From: Nannochloropsis salina CCMP1776
Lineage: Eukaryota > Sar > Eustigmatophyceae > Eustigmatales > Monodopsidaceae
Assembly (NCBI GenBank): GCA_004565275.1
Contig: SDOX01000010.1
Location: forward strand, 505,446 to 569,445
Direction: 5' to 3'
DNA: 64,000 bases
Below, one piece after another: positions 11,719 through 26,555 of this stretch. A program made the position numbers and the translations under genes. How positions within the stretch are numbered: the first letter of the stretch is position 1; each line of letters opens with the position of its first letter. A model generated the notes under the pieces. The model had not been told where the DNA came from. It saw nothing but the letters and a program-made list of their open reading frames with translations, and did not search any database.

Positions 11719-14700
11719 CTAGTCACCGCTCCCGTCGCTCTCCCTCTCATAGGCGCGGTAAGGCGCGTTGGGTTTGCGCCACTGGCGTCTGCGCGTGCGC
11801 CTGTTGAAATAAAAAAAGGCTCCATGCTGCTCGTCGTACCCCTCCGCCCACTCCAAGGCCTCCCCCGCCCCTGACCTTCTCTCCGTCTTTCCGCTTTCCA
11901 TCCCCGTATAACTCCTGTAGGAGGATCCATTGCGATCCACGACCCTTGCTTCCCTCGGGCGTGTCTCGCCGGACCTACGGTGGACGTGCGGGCGAGAAAT
12001 CTGACTTCTTTCGAGGCATTCCTCCTCCCCCTCCTCCTCCTCCTCCTCCTCCTCCTCGTCTTCAAACGACGAACGGCAGGTCTCTTCGTCACTGTCCTCC
12101 TGCGACCCACTCCCTCCACAAAGCCACAGATCCCCCACACGTTCAGGAACTTGTGACAGCGCCTCCACATGTCTCTGACAGGGCGCTTGCAGGTACGCGC
12201 TCAGGTCCGCCTCCTCGACCGACGAGGATGAGGCGTGTGGCGAGGAGGAGGATGAGGAAGAGGAGGAAGCGGAGCAGAATGCGGAGGAGGGGGGAGACGA
12301 GTAGGAAGAGGGGGAGGACGAGGAAGGAGAATGGGAAGGAGAAAAGGACTCATAGCTCCCATCCCTGCAGTGACCATCGTCGGTCCCATGCGACCGGGGG
12401 CGGACCTCCTCCTTTTCATCCTCCTCCCCGGGCTCCACCCCGTGCTTCTCGCGGAGGCGCCTACACCAGGCGAGGGTCGCTATGCTCGCCACCGCCATCA
12501 GCTCCAGCAGAGTTCTCAAGTCCTCCTTCCTCTCGTTCGCGGCCTCTACCTTCCGCACCACCTCGCCCTCCATCCCTCCTTCCTCCGCCCCCGCGGTGAA
12601 GTCCGGCGGGACGCTCAGCCGCGTCAAGATCTGCATCTCTTGGAAAAGACCAAGAAGCTGGCCTCCAACCCGCATGGCCGCCTCCCTGTCGCTGACTGTG
12701 TCCTCAGCGCTCTGCACCGCCACGTGCAGAGCGGCCAGGCCCGTGTCCAGCTCGTCCTCGACTACCGAGAGGAAGGCTGCGGCCTGGGAGGGCGGCGTCT
12801 TCGGCTGCGGCAGGAAGCGGGAGGTGGAGGAGAGCAGTGTCGGGATCAAGCTCGGTGCTGCAGGGCCGGTCGCAGCTTGCTGCGGGCCTTCTGGAAAAAG
12901 GCTTCGGGCATCTCTCAGGGAAGAGAGTGGGGCGGCGGGAGCTTCATCCTCTTGGGATCCGGCAAGCCCTCCTTCCTCCTGCGAAATGGGTCGCCAGGCT
13001 CCCTGACGCTCCCGCCGTTTGGAGGCCAGCCGTTGCCGCAATCGCAATCTATTGATGAGCAAACGCCGACGCTCTCCCATTCGAAGCAAGGAGGAGGCCG
13101 AGGAGTGGCTGACAGAGTTCGCGCCCTCCTCCGCTTCCTCCCCTTTGTCCTCCTCCAGGGCTATACGCACTTCGTCGCAATCGTCATCCTCCTCCTCGCT
13201 CTCCTCCTCTTGCTCCTCTTCTTGTTCCTCTTCTTGTTCCTTTTCTGCTTCCTCCTCCTCCTCCTCCTCCTCCTCCTCCTCCTCCTCCTCCTCCCCCTGA
13301 TCCCTACTATTACGGCGGCACTTCCTCCCTGCGACCCTTAAAACATCAAGTGCTCCATCCCGGGGCTCTTGACGGGCTCGTAGAAGCTGGCAGAGTAAGT
13401 GACCGTAGGGGTTGTGGCTTCGAGGGACGCTCAAATGCGTGACGTGGATCTGCTGCACATCGGCCGGGACCGGCGGAGAATGCGGACTTGCATGCTCTCG
13501 GGACAAATCATCAACCAACCGGGCGTGCTCCCGCGCTTGCATGAGCCTCAGGTAATGGTAGCTGCGTTGCGCGTCTTGTTGGAGCTGCTGGGCCCGGGTG
13601 AGGGCGGGGTTGGGGCAGGAGGGAGTGGAGGCAGACGCGGAGCCCGGTATAGACTCCCCTTCTTCGGCCCTGATCGGCCTAGCGCGGAAAGTGGAGGAGG
13701 CAGGCTTCCCGTTGAACGTCCACAGCTTCGGCAAGAGCGCCATGACCACCACTTTCCCCTGATTGATCGCCGTCTTGGAGAGAGGTGTTCCCAGGATACT
13801 GACGGATTGGAGACCGGCATTGAAGGAGAGAAGGCGCACGTCCAGGGACCTGCCCAGCCGGGTGTGCGAGAGATCAAGGGAGGCCAAAGCCTTCAGGTGC
13901 ATGATTCCCTCCACGGTACGGATGGGGTTGTGCGAGAGGTCCAAGGTCCGGAGTTTCCCTCCCTCCAGGCCGCCCAGGCCCTCCATGGACCTGATCTTGT
14001 TGTGGGCCACGAGCAAGCTTTCTAGGAGGGGCGGGTACCGAGCCCGCAGGTCAGTCAGCCGATTTTGTGACAGGTCCAGATGCCTCAGGTTGCACAAATA
14101 CCGCAAGCCGTCTGCTGCAGAGAGCCGATTGAAAGACAGGTCGAGGGACAGGAGGACAGACCCCAACGTCTTGGAGCCACCCTGACGTTGCTGCCGGGAG
14201 AAGCGCCCGACCGCGGCGGTATCCTCAAGGCCTCGGTGGGCCAGCGTCAGCGTCGTTCCGTCGTCGCTCAGGCCCGTGTCATCGAGACCATGCACAGGTG
14301 AACCGGAAGTCGCAGGAGAAGCGGACGGAATTCCCTTTGAGGAGGGTGGGCAGGTATTTGCCGCATGCAAGCCTGCGGGACGTGGCGGAGAGGAGGGCGA
14401 GAGTCTGGCGTTGGCGGTGTATGAAGCAGATCCTGTAGCCGACACTGGAGCCGCCTGAGGTGTAGCAGGCAGCGAGCCCGGGAAGTTCTGTGTGGCTCTA
14501 GAGTCTAGGCTTCCTTCTGCGCAATCGGCGTTTAATCCAACAGGGGTCCCGTCGACATGCTGCTGTTCTCCTTCCGAGGATGAGGGACTTTTAAAGCTCA
14601 CGTTTTCTTCATCCGGTAGCTCCAGCAGCAGTCTTGGTGCTTGATGACGTTGTGTAGTGGGTTCCAATTCCTCCTTTCCAGCGTGCTCAATGTGACCCTT

Positions 14701-17554
14701 TAGTCGTGGTAATTGTTGTGGTGGTGATAGTAGTGAGGGTGGTTGCTGTGTCCCTCCCTCTCGGCCTCGCTTCTCCGCTTGCCCTTTTCGCGAGTCACGG
14801 TGACCTTGATGCAGCAGCAGCTGTTTCTGGCCCTTCCGCTCATGCCCTTTCAGCCGCCGATTCACATATGGTCTTGGTGGTGTCTTCGATTTCAACAAAC
14901 TTAATGCGGTAGGAATCGCCAGATCGGGAGGCAAACGGGGGCATTCATCCTGGCGCTCATTTAGAACGCTGGAAACAAAGGAGCGTTTCCGTTTACGACG
15001 TCTATGCTGTCCGACCGATAGGCGAGTCTCCTGGTGATGAGACTGGGCATTAACCGGACTTTGATTGTTTACCCTCCGGCCTAGACTGAACATGTCTGCG
15101 CCGAAGGACCTCGTACCGAACTCCCACCGCGGCGAAGACGTTGCACCGGTTGAAAGCAACTGTGCCCCTGGCGATTGAGCGAAAGGGCTCGAGGTCAGGC
15201 TCGAAACCTGATCATCGGTGTCATTATTTACCTTGGTCAAGCGGGAAGGATAAAGAGTCAGCTGGTCGCGGGACTGCACTGCTGATGACGACGCAGTTGG
15301 AATAGGTGGTTGATCAAAACGAGGTAGAGGCGAGCCCGTGACAAGAAGAGATGCTTGTAACAGATAATTTGGCGGGATTGTGGACGGGAGCATAGGGCCC
15401 TGCGTGGTGCGGGGAGGTGGTCGTTGGAGTGGGGGTGTGGTGGCACCTGTCTGTGTCGACGAGAAGGAACTGGGGTACCCAAGTACCACGGGCCCTGCCG
15501 ATGCCGAAGAAAATGCTGCACGAGGAGGGCTGGAGGGACGGGGCGGTGGCTTTGCATGACAGGCTTTAGGGTGCTCTGGTATGTCCTGCGGCAGCGAACC
15601 AGAGGGAAACGAAAATCGTTCTTTTGAAGACAGCACGGGGGGCGGAGAGGGCCTTTCAGTCGTTTCTCTGCGATCGCCAGGCTCCACGACAACTTGATGC
15701 GATAATGCCGGCGTTGGCTTTGGGATCCGTGCCGAGCTGGGAAGGATGGGGGAGAGGGAGCGGGGAGAAAGAGACTCGCCAGGGGTGGGCCGGGTCAGGA
15801 TGGGCTTCGCCGGGGGGGGGGGGCGCCGTGGCGACCGGTCGCGGGGACGATGGACACTGAGGCTCCCTTTTCGTACCTGAAGGACTGCACCTTAGAGATT
15901 CGCCTACCAATTTAGTTGATGAAGTACGGTTTGTCATCGGTCGTGTGTCCTGTATGGGCGTCTCCTTGGCAGCTCGAGCCTTCGAAGCGGGCGGAGGCAC
16001 AGGCGCCGGCTGGGGCGAGGGCGAGGCGCGCTTTAGCCCTTGCTGTGCCGGGAATGCTGCTGCTCCAGGGAGTTTGCATGGAGGGGTGACAGCGGTATGT
16101 GCGGGTAAACAGGGTGGCGGCGTGTCATTGACGGCTGTGCCACTCACGGCTGGTAGAGGAGGCGAGACGCTTAGTTTGCGTGGGGGGGGCGACGCGGGTG
16201 CCGCCGGAGTCGTGGAGCGTGGCCTTGCAGGCACACCCGAGCTTGGGGGCTGTGCAGCTTCATACAGTTTGGGGTCGGTGCTGTGCCCTCTTTTCTTTGC
16301 GGATGGTGCTCGTTCGGCCACGTCACTCTCACGCGGCCTGTGGGCTGGCATCGACACAAAGAAATCGTCGTCTAGGCTATCTTCGCGCCTTGTTCTGGCC
16401 AACTGGGCAGCATTTGTCCTCTCCCGCTTTTCTTTCTCATTTGTATTGAGCATTGGCTCAGGTTCAAAGCCAGGTCTACCGCTTTCCCGCAGAGACACCA
16501 TGACCTGTCCGTCGGGAGTGTCATCGCCAAGTCCGTGCTTCCCTTCCTCCCCTCCACCACCCTCCGCTTCCAATTCTCTCGCCTCCAGCGCCTGCATGAT
16601 GGTCAAACCGGTCCCTCGGGGCGGTGTCCTAGAATGCTTAGTCTCCTGTCCTGTCTGCTCGTTGTGCTCTGGCTCCTGTTCGACGACCCCACGCTGGTCT
16701 TCCGCGACCTCCAGCAACTGCATTTTCGTCAGCGTCGTCCAAGGTATCACCGATCGAGAGTCCTCTTCCCCGCCTTCATCGCCTCGTACAGGTTGCTCGA
16801 AAAAATGGAGGTGTGGATCATTTATTTCGGATTGCTCTGTAGTTAGGCGAAAAACGCGTGGTGAGACCACGTCTTCATCGGGCGGACGAGGAGAGTCGGC
16901 AGGCAGTGGAAGGTCCTCAACAACATCCTCGCGGGACAAGTTCCTGTCCCCCGCCGGCATGGCCTTTTTTTTCCGTCCACACTTGAGTTTGGAGAAGAAA
17001 GACTGTTTTTTGGGCGGAGAGTCTTCTGTGGGGGACAAAACAAGCGTGCCTTGGCCGAGAGAGCCGCTTTCCCTCATCGGCGCGCTCGATGGAGGATTTG
17101 ACGATGGGAACACGGCGCATGCACGGTCGAAGATCTTTTGGAGGATTACCACAGGAGAACCTGGATTAACAAGTCTTGCCGCCGATCGATCCTGCTCTTC
17201 CTGTTCAATTGCCTCAGCGGCGTCTTTCTCACTCCGTCGCATTACTCGTCCGCTTTCGTCAAGTGTGAACTGCATGGATGAATGTCTGGGAGGAAGCGAA
17301 ACACCCCCATTTTCACGATCCAGACCGCTTTTACTTGAGATTCCATCGATTTCAGATATATTATCGTCCTCAATATTCAACGTTGTCATCAAATTTACAT
17401 GACCATCGCCGATGTCGATCTCTTGAAAGGCAGCCGTGTTCACACCATCCTCCACATGACTCAACACCCCGTAGTTACGATGGCAAGCTTCTGGCGTGCT
17501 AGCATCGTTGTCACCCCGAAAGGTCGGAGTCATGTCACCAAAGGTGTCATCCAT
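11719..17554 (-). CDS. Large leucine-rich-repeat and WW-domain protein
   Basis: Two exons, 17554..15877 and 15692..11719, give 1,883 residues. The junction is inferred: donor CAG|GTACGA at 15876, acceptor ATCAAG at 15693, phase 1 on both sides; the second frame has no ATG for about 100 residues. The first 650 residues are low-complexity, with Pro/Ser-rich and acidic parts. Around residues 1040-1210 are SDS22-type LRRs (LDLSFNRL, LRHLDLSQNRLTDL, LRTLDLSHNPI, LASLDLSHTRLG). Two poly-Glu tracts follow. The C-terminus is a WW domain: WAEGYDEQHGAFFYFN then W about 10 residues later, and Pro. LRR and WW domains both bind proteins, so a scaffold role is inferred; the family is not recognised. If the splice is wrong there would be two adjacent genes. 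Confidence 0.68.
12020..12057. repeat. (CTC)n trinucleotide repeat inside the LRR-WW gene
   Basis: About 12 nearly perfect CTC units on the + strand, read as GAG (Glu) codons in the gene. The run encodes part of an acidic tract just before the WW domain. Such tracts vary in length between strains in other organisms. Confidence 0.85.
13250..13294. repeat. (TCC)n trinucleotide repeat inside the LRR-WW gene
   Basis: About 15 TCC/CTC units on the + strand, read as Glu codons after the LRR block. It lies next to an imperfect tcctcttcttgt repeat that encodes further Glu-Gln-Glu units. Confidence 0.85.
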
Positions 17555-18035
17555 TGGTTCAAAACCTACTCGAAGCGTTGTCAAAAATATTTTCCTCGAC
17601 AGGATCCTGCCACAGGATGGGCCGAGGAATAGGTTTGTCGGACATGTTTAGTCCTGTGAAATGGGGGGGAAACAACATTTTTAAAAAATTATACTGTAAA
17701 CAAAGCTTAATAATAGGAAAAGCCAAACATATGCATGAGTTGCGCCTCGATTGACCGCGATTCTACAGCTATTAAGGGGCAGGTCGCGCGCGTATCTGGC
17801 TACGTAACGGCTGCTTGAGATTTCCGCGACCCCCCCAACCAGCCTTGACAGACACCACCAGACCTTTCATGCCATGGCACTTTCCGAGCGTGCGAGACCT
17901 TCATAGTTTATGGTGGATGTTACCTCGTTGTGTAGAGAGGACAGGGACACGCATTCTGTGCGATGACGCAAGGTCTTTATTTTCATGGTTCACAGGGAGA
18001 CAGAGGCACGAGGACCCGCCCAGCCGCACGCTATC
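17555..18035. other. Divergent intergenic region between LRR-WW gene and LSm8
   Basis: No gene is seen. It includes an AT-rich stretch at about 17,670-17,720 and should hold promoters for both flanking genes. Confidence 0.5.
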
Positions 18036-18394
18036 ATGGCCGCAACCCTGGAAAAACTGAAAGACCGTAAGTTCGTTCATCAGCTGCACAACCATTTGCC
18101 ACGCATTGATCTTGATCTTTCCCTCTATACACAGGTGTCATATGTGTCATAACTAACGATGGGCGCAACATTGTCGGAGTTCTGAAGGGTTTCGATCAAA
18201 CCACCAACATAATTTTGCAAGAATGCCACGAACGAGTGTTCTCAACAACGGCCGGGGTAGAACAAGTCCCGTTGGGTTTGTACATCGTGCGGGGGGATAA
18301 TATTGCTGTGGTTGGAGAAATGGACGAGGAGGCGGACGCCGCACTTGACCTTTCTTCTTTGAAAGGAGACCACTTGAAGCCTGTTATTCACTAG
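18036..18394 (+). CDS. LSM8: U6 snRNA-associated Sm-like protein LSm8
   Basis: Exons 18036..18066 and 18135..18394 (intron 18067..18134, gtaagt...acag, phase 1) give 96 residues. The protein starts MAATLEKLKDR, then VICVITNDGRNIVGVLKGFD (Sm1) and LGLYIVRGDNIAVVGEMDEE (Sm2), closely matching LSm8 of plants and animals, including the length. LSm8 replaces LSm1 in the nuclear LSm2-8 ring, which binds the 3' end of U6 snRNA and acts in pre-mRNA splicing. The first exon encodes only ten residues plus one base. The gene is divergent from the LRR-WW gene and convergent with PCNA. Confidence 0.95.
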
Positions 18395-18887
18395 TAGAAG
18401 ACGAACATAGTGAGATCTTTCGCCTTTTCATGTCTTTGCGTATGTATGTGTCGTAATGTACAATGAACTCTATTTTAAATGTAAAGATAAATGGACGATT
18501 TTCTGTGTGGGTACAGATAAAGGAAACAAAAAATTGTGAGAGGTGAGGGAAGTTGGCAGGCCCCTCCCAGCAGGAGACGCAAGTTTTGCTTTGATCAAGA
18601 CCCTGATTCAGATGGATAAATATGTAGAAGGCGAAAAACAAGGTCATAGAATAAACGCCATGTTCTGCAAGACGCTCGCATGGGAATTTCGATGCTTTCT
18701 ATTTATGATTCTTTGGGAGGCCCCACCAATATCTTCTCCTCTCTTTGAGGTTTGAGTCCGCGGGGCTCCTTGTTGCTGCCCCAGAAGACCACCTTGTTGC
18801 CCTATGCTTTACTCCTGGGCCTGGACCCTCGTTCACTGGAGGTCTTTTCCCCACCCAGGGACGGAGGGCCGCCCACATTCGATCCGC
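18395..18887. other. Convergent 3' region between LSm8 and PCNA
   Basis: No gene is supported. Both flanking genes end here, so it should contain both 3' UTRs and poly(A) sites. The LSm8 side is AT-rich. Confidence 0.5.
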
Positions 18888-22085
<3,198 letters not shown>

Positions 22086-23558
22086 ATGTTGTCCTCTTCG
22101 CGGGCTATCAAAACGCCAAAGCAAATCTTCGACAGGGAGCGTGAACGTTCTCTCAAAAAGGAAGTCTTTGCTAAGGCTGTTGATTCTGACATCAGAGCTT
22201 TTCGTAAAATTGAGGGGGAGCTTCGAACGGAAGCATTGGCCTCGTCTCGGCATGAACAGCGGCAGCAAGCAATTGCAGAAAATTGGGAAAGAGAAAGGGA
22301 AGCGTCAGAGCGAAAAGCTCAACAAAGAGGTGATACAACTTCCGATTATAATGTCGAAAATCAGTCGAGCAGGTGCAGGCCTGGGGCAGATGCGGCAACA
22401 CTTCATGAGCGAAAGAATACTTTGCGAGCGCGAGCATACGCTCTTCAATCCCGAAACGAGGAGGCGCGTCGGGCACTCGTGCAATCCTGCTACGACAAGC
22501 AATGGCTTAGTAGCTGCGATGATGCTCGTATTATAAACGGGCAAGCATTACAGCGCTTCATGACAGATTTTCAGCGTCGACAGATTGAAGAAAAAAGGAA
22601 TTCGCGCGAGCAACGTGTCCGAGAGGAGACAGCATTGGACAACAAAGTAGAAAAATACTGTCAAAAAATGGCTGACACTGCGGAACGGATCAAAGCTAAA
22701 AGTATGCAACGAGAACGTGACGACCTTTGCTCCCTGGAAGCTCAAATCCGTGATAAACAGAGTAAACAACAGCATGAAAAAGCTCAACAAAGAGCAGAGG
22801 ATGCCAGGGAAATCGCACAGATTCAAATAGAGCTGACCAGAGAGAAAGAGCTTGCAGAAAAGCGCAAAAAAGCTGATTGGTTGGAAGGGCAAAAAATCCG
22901 TGCATTCAATGAGCAGCGATTAGGTCTGATGCGTGCGCGTGCAGAAGAAGAACGACAGCAAGACATGACTTTGCTGAACTACGCGTTGGAGGAGGAAGCC
23001 AAAAGTGTAGCCGCGGAAAAAGATAGAGGTGTAAAGGCTAGAGAGGAAAGTCGATTATATCGAAAATATCTGGAGGAACTCATGCAGAAGGAGGTGGAGG
23101 ACGAGCGGGAGATTGAGAGCATCCGACTCGCAAAGGAGGAAGAGGTCTGGGAGCAGCGCGAGGCTGTGTTGCAGGAGCGGGAAGCAAAGAAAAAGGCGCT
23201 CTGGTTAGAGATTGACGCGACAAGACAGCAACAACTCCTTTACAAGGCTTTGACTGCTGCGGAGGAATCAGAGGCAGAGTCAACCCTTGTTGGGCGCTGG
23301 GAAGCTGAGCAAAAAGCGGAAGAAGAGGAATGCCAGCGCTCAAAGGAGGCACATCGCTTAGCGATCCTTTCAAATCGTGAAGTGTTGGAGAAGCAAACAA
23401 AAGCTCTGCGACATCGGGTAGCTTTGGAAGAGCAACAGGAGTATCTTCGCACGAAGCATGTGCAGAAGGAGGAGGCGGACCAACAACGAAGACGTCAGGA
23501 GCAGGCGGGGGTTGCGCGGATTCACTTCCCTTTGCGCTCACAGAAATGGACAGACTGA
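22086..23558 (+). CDS. CFAP53/TPH-domain-like ciliary coiled-coil protein
   Basis: A single-exon frame of 490 residues, almost entirely charged alpha-helical coiled coil (runs such as EEEVWEQREAVLQEREAKKK). The segment EEARRALVQSCYDKQWLSSC (then DDAR) resembles the CFAP53 (CCDC11) motif in which a conserved Trp precedes a Cys-Asp-Glu-Leu-Arg-like stretch. The rest fits the trichohyalin-plectin-homology family (CFAP53, CFAP45, MNS1). These are microtubule inner proteins of the ciliary doublet. Coiled-coil similarity is easily overestimated, so membership in the TPH family is likelier than the exact orthologue. The gene is AT-richer than its neighbours. A weak acceptor-like tatccag precedes the ATG, so a 5' exon cannot be excluded. 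Confidence 0.5.
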   Translation: MLSSSRAIKTPKQIFDRERERSLKKEVFAKAVDSDIRAFRKIEGELRTEALASSRHEQRQQAIAENWEREREASERKAQQRGDTTSDYNVENQSSRCRPGADAATLHERKNTLRARAYALQSRNEEARRALVQSCYDKQWLSSCDDARIINGQALQRFMTDFQRRQIEEKRNSREQRVREETALDNKVEKYCQKMADTAERIKAKSMQRERDDLCSLEAQIRDKQSKQQHEKAQQRAEDAREIAQIQIELTREKELAEKRKKADWLEGQKIRAFNEQRLGLMRARAEEERQQDMTLLNYALEEEAKSVAAEKDRGVKAREESRLYRKYLEELMQKEVEDEREIESIRLAKEEEVWEQREAVLQEREAKKKALWLEIDATRQQQLLYKALTAAEESEAESTLVGRWEAEQKAEEEECQRSKEAHRLAILSNREVLEKQTKALRHRVALEEQQEYLRTKHVQKEEADQQRRRQEQAGVARIHFPLRSQKWTD

Positions 23559-24116
23559 ATAAGCCTTTCAGAGACGAAGGAATTGGAAAAAGTAGTACTT
23601 AAATTATATGAGATACTCGTTCACTTTTTTCTGTCTTCCTACATATTACTTCACACATCTTTTTTAGACCCGTAAGCTTTGCACATTATTTCAGAAACTT
23701 AGTAAAAAGCTGAGCTGACGCGAATAAAGTTTCGCCAATTTCGAATTGGATCTCATCGAGACATAGCACACGATCATGAACCCCTAGGTGCGAGTTTAAA
23801 AGTTATTCAACAATATGACACGCAACTCGCAAACCACACAGACTTCATGAGCCCACAATCTGCTAGATACCCCATGCACTATTTATGTCGGTTTTATGTT
23901 TTCTATTCTGGAAACAGTTTGCAAGTAAAATAATGTATGCACAGACGGTTGAATGACGCTGTCGCTCACTTAGCTACAGACTGACCTTTCGACCTACTAA
24001 ACAGAAAGCTGAATGACTCCTGTACAGTCTCCTTGAAGAGGACCACCACTTCTGGTAAATACCAGAACGCTCTACCATCGTGACGATTCCACTGCAACGG
24101 TAATCGCGCGCCGCAA
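23559..24116. other. Convergent 3' region between CFAP53-like and aminotransferase genes
   Basis: An AT-rich stretch with no gene seen. Both neighbours end here. Confidence 0.5.
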
Positions 24117-25901
24117 TCACTTAGCTATTTTATCATGACACCCCATGGGCAGCAACGGCCTCGCTTCCTCAGCTTTCGTCACAAGAGCATGCCGGAAGCA
24201 GAAGGTCCGAAGACGGTCTAATCCTTCCACTAGGGCCGGCCGAGGCGGGGTCAAGACCAGCCTCACGTAACCTGGGATGCCGAAACACTGCCCAGGCAAG
24301 AGGACCAAATTCTCTTCCTTGAGCAAAGCGGCGCAAAAAGCCACATCGTCCGGGAGGTCGATAAATTTATCCAGTGACAATTTTAAGAGCAGATAGAGAG
24401 CTCCCTGTGGAAAATTTGACAACGTCACTCCCCAAATGCCTTCCTTACCCTCCATACCCTCGGCCACGGGAAGCAGCGTCGCTTTGATAAAATTAGCATT
24501 GTCGACCAAGATACTGACGTAATTGGCATAGAAAGCCTCGAGACGAGGGCCGAATTTCGACGAGAAAAGCAAGGGAATGGTAGACTGTGCCAAAGTATTG
24601 GCGCCAAGGACGAGTTGAGTGAGATTTTCCAGCCCGCGCCGCAAGCTCGCCCTCCTCTGCTGTGGGTGGTCGCAGGTCTCTTCCTCCCCGGGCCCATCCA
24701 AGGCTCCCAACGGGTCGTGGAGCAGCAGCCACCCCACCCTCCATCCCGGCACGGCAAATTGCTTGGCCATGCCCCCCACTGTCAGGACCGGCACGTCCGT
24801 GGTCAGGGCCCCGAGGGGGTGGAAGGACTCTCCCGGGAATACCAGCCGGCCGTAGATCTCATCCGCGACTATGGGGAGGCTGTGTCTACGCGCCACATCC
24901 AGGAGGCCCAAGAGGTTTTCCTTGCTGAGGACATTGCCGCAGGGGTTGCTGGGATTGTTGACCATAATGGCTTTGATCCGGGCTGGCAAGGTCCGAGAGG
25001 TCGAGGGGCCATCAGAGCGCATCGACCCAGGCATCCCTCTCACGTCGCCTTGGAGACCTGCGCCTCCGCCGTTTCCCACCGTCTGCCCATTGTTGTAGCC
25101 AGCGATGGTGGCGTCCAAGGCGGCCAGATCGATTGCCCAGTTATCTTCGTGCACCAAGTCGTAGGGAACAGCCTCCGCTCCCAGGCTACGGGCCAGCACT
25201 TGGTAAAGGGCGAAACCCGGCCGCGGGATTAGGACGGCGTCTCCTTCGTCCAGTAACGCGGTCAGGACAATCTCCAAGGCTCCTGACGCTCCACTTGCAA
25301 TGATCACGTCCTCCGCCGTCAAGAGCTTGCGTCCCGGGTAAGAATAGGCCGCTGCTAGGGCTTGGCGCGCCTCCAACGTCCCCGCCGAGCAAGCATAGCC
25401 ATTATGAAGGCCCTCTTCCACATGCTTTGCGACTGCGTCGATCAGGACATCAGGACAACGCAGGTGGCCTTCAAGGGCATAGGCAGTTGGGTCGCCCAGG
25501 GCGAAATTGAGCACCGGAGAGGGGTGCTCGGGGTCGGGTTTGAGGTTGTCGACTATGTTTCGGAGGGGGTTGCTTGTGCGCGAGGCCCGTCGGGAGGACG
25601 CCAGCTCCCAACGCGGTGCAAGGTACGGGAAAGGGAGCTTCGACGCGATATGTTGCGGAGGAATGGCGACGATCGACGCCTTGTTAAGGCCGAAATCAGG
25701 GGATGCAAAGGGATGTGGGATGGCACCTGGTATGCTCCCGGCGGGAGCCTGAAGTCCCGTGGGCTCGTCCGCGGATTTGCTTTCTGTAAAGGCACGACTG
25801 CTTGTCTTGCACCCTGAAGGTATGATTGGCTTCTGAGGGTGTCTCAAACATGGCGGTGTTTGACAGGCCTTGGCGCGTGCATTTTCCCCGAGTGGCGGCA
25901 T
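24117..25901 (-). CDS. Tyrosine aminotransferase-like class I aminotransferase
   Basis: A 594-residue single-exon frame starting at ATG 25901. After an N-terminal extension of ~105 residues comes SNPLRNIVDNLK...LNFALGDPTAY, the opening of the tyrosine aminotransferase (TAT) family. Other PLP-fold motifs are NGYACSAGTLEAR, NNPSNPCGNVLSKENLL, IVADEIYGRLVFPGE (PLP-contacting Asp and Tyr) and GGMAKQFAVPGWRVGW, where Lys forms the Schiff base. TAT transfers the amino group of tyrosine to 2-oxoglutarate, giving 4-hydroxyphenylpyruvate, a precursor of tocopherols and plastoquinone. Two Gly/acid-rich insertions make the protein longer than the usual 410-460 residues. The N-terminal extension could be an organelle leader but has no clear signal peptide. 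A related nicotianamine or general aromatic aminotransferase is possible. Confidence 0.85.
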   Translation of the reverse strand: MPPLGENARAKACQTPPCLRHPQKPIIPSGCKTSSRAFTESKSADEPTGLQAPAGSIPGAIPHPFASPDFGLNKASIVAIPPQHIASKLPFPYLAPRWELASSRRASRTSNPLRNIVDNLKPDPEHPSPVLNFALGDPTAYALEGHLRCPDVLIDAVAKHVEEGLHNGYACSAGTLEARQALAAAYSYPGRKLLTAEDVIIASGASGALEIVLTALLDEGDAVLIPRPGFALYQVLARSLGAEAVPYDLVHEDNWAIDLAALDATIAGYNNGQTVGNGGGAGLQGDVRGMPGSMRSDGPSTSRTLPARIKAIMVNNPSNPCGNVLSKENLLGLLDVARRHSLPIVADEIYGRLVFPGESFHPLGALTTDVPVLTVGGMAKQFAVPGWRVGWLLLHDPLGALDGPGEEETCDHPQQRRASLRRGLENLTQLVLGANTLAQSTIPLLFSSKFGPRLEAFYANYVSILVDNANFIKATLLPVAEGMEGKEGIWGVTLSNFPQGALYLLLKLSLDKFIDLPDDVAFCAALLKEENLVLLPGQCFGIPGYVRLVLTPPRPALVEGLDRLRTFCFRHALVTKAEEARPLLPMGCHDKIAK

Positions 25902-26555
25902 TCTCGGTTTATGTTTCGCTGCACCACGTGCGTATCAAAAAAAAAAAAGGAAAAGTCAGCCTCAAAATGTCCGTTATTATGACCAAAATGGTGTCCTTAG
26001 AACAATTAGCCTCCACGTTGCATGTGTACCCACAACGCGACCCGCAGCGTGCTGCAACATGTGGGCTCTTACACGTTTTCGGGGGGTGTCAAGGGGTACG
26101 GCCTAGCATCTGAGAGCGAGTCGTCCAGCGAGCCTGAGGGCGATCGGCAGTCACGCCCGAAGGCAACTTAACTCCATGAGCCCGCTCGATCGGACAAAAT
26201 CAAGAACGCCTACCCGACAACGGTCTTGAGGAATTCCTTCATTTTAGGCTGTGCTGGCCAGCACATATTTGCCGTTCGCGATCATAGCCTGGAGCAAGTC
26301 TTTGGATGCCTGCGGGCTTGGCCACCACAGCAGCCGACGAAAGACTCTCGGAGGAAAGCCCTTGACCTCCCGGCCTCCTGGACTGCACAATTGTACATCA
26401 GTCTTGTGAGGATGCCTGTTAGAGCCAGCACAACGTAATGAAAACGCTAACTTTTATCGACCCGACATATTTTTCGACAGGGGGTTGCAGCCATCGTGTT
26501 TCCCGGCTTTTCTGAAGCTCCTGTTGACGGCCCTTCAGGCACTCGCAGTGCAAGC
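25902..26555. other. Divergent promoter region between aminotransferase and GatA
   Basis: No gene is seen. A run of 12 A occurs near 25,939. It should hold both promoters and 5' UTRs. Confidence 0.5.

Noticed and set aside
12331-13341. A 336-codon rightward frame with a poly-Leu tract
   Set aside because: The Leu run is the antisense reading of the Glu-codon repeat in the LRR-WW gene, not a membrane protein.
15945-17402. A 485-codon rightward open frame
   Set aside because: It is antisense to the LRR-WW gene, starts upstream of any promoter-like context and shows no domain; GC-rich genes here routinely leave long antisense frames.
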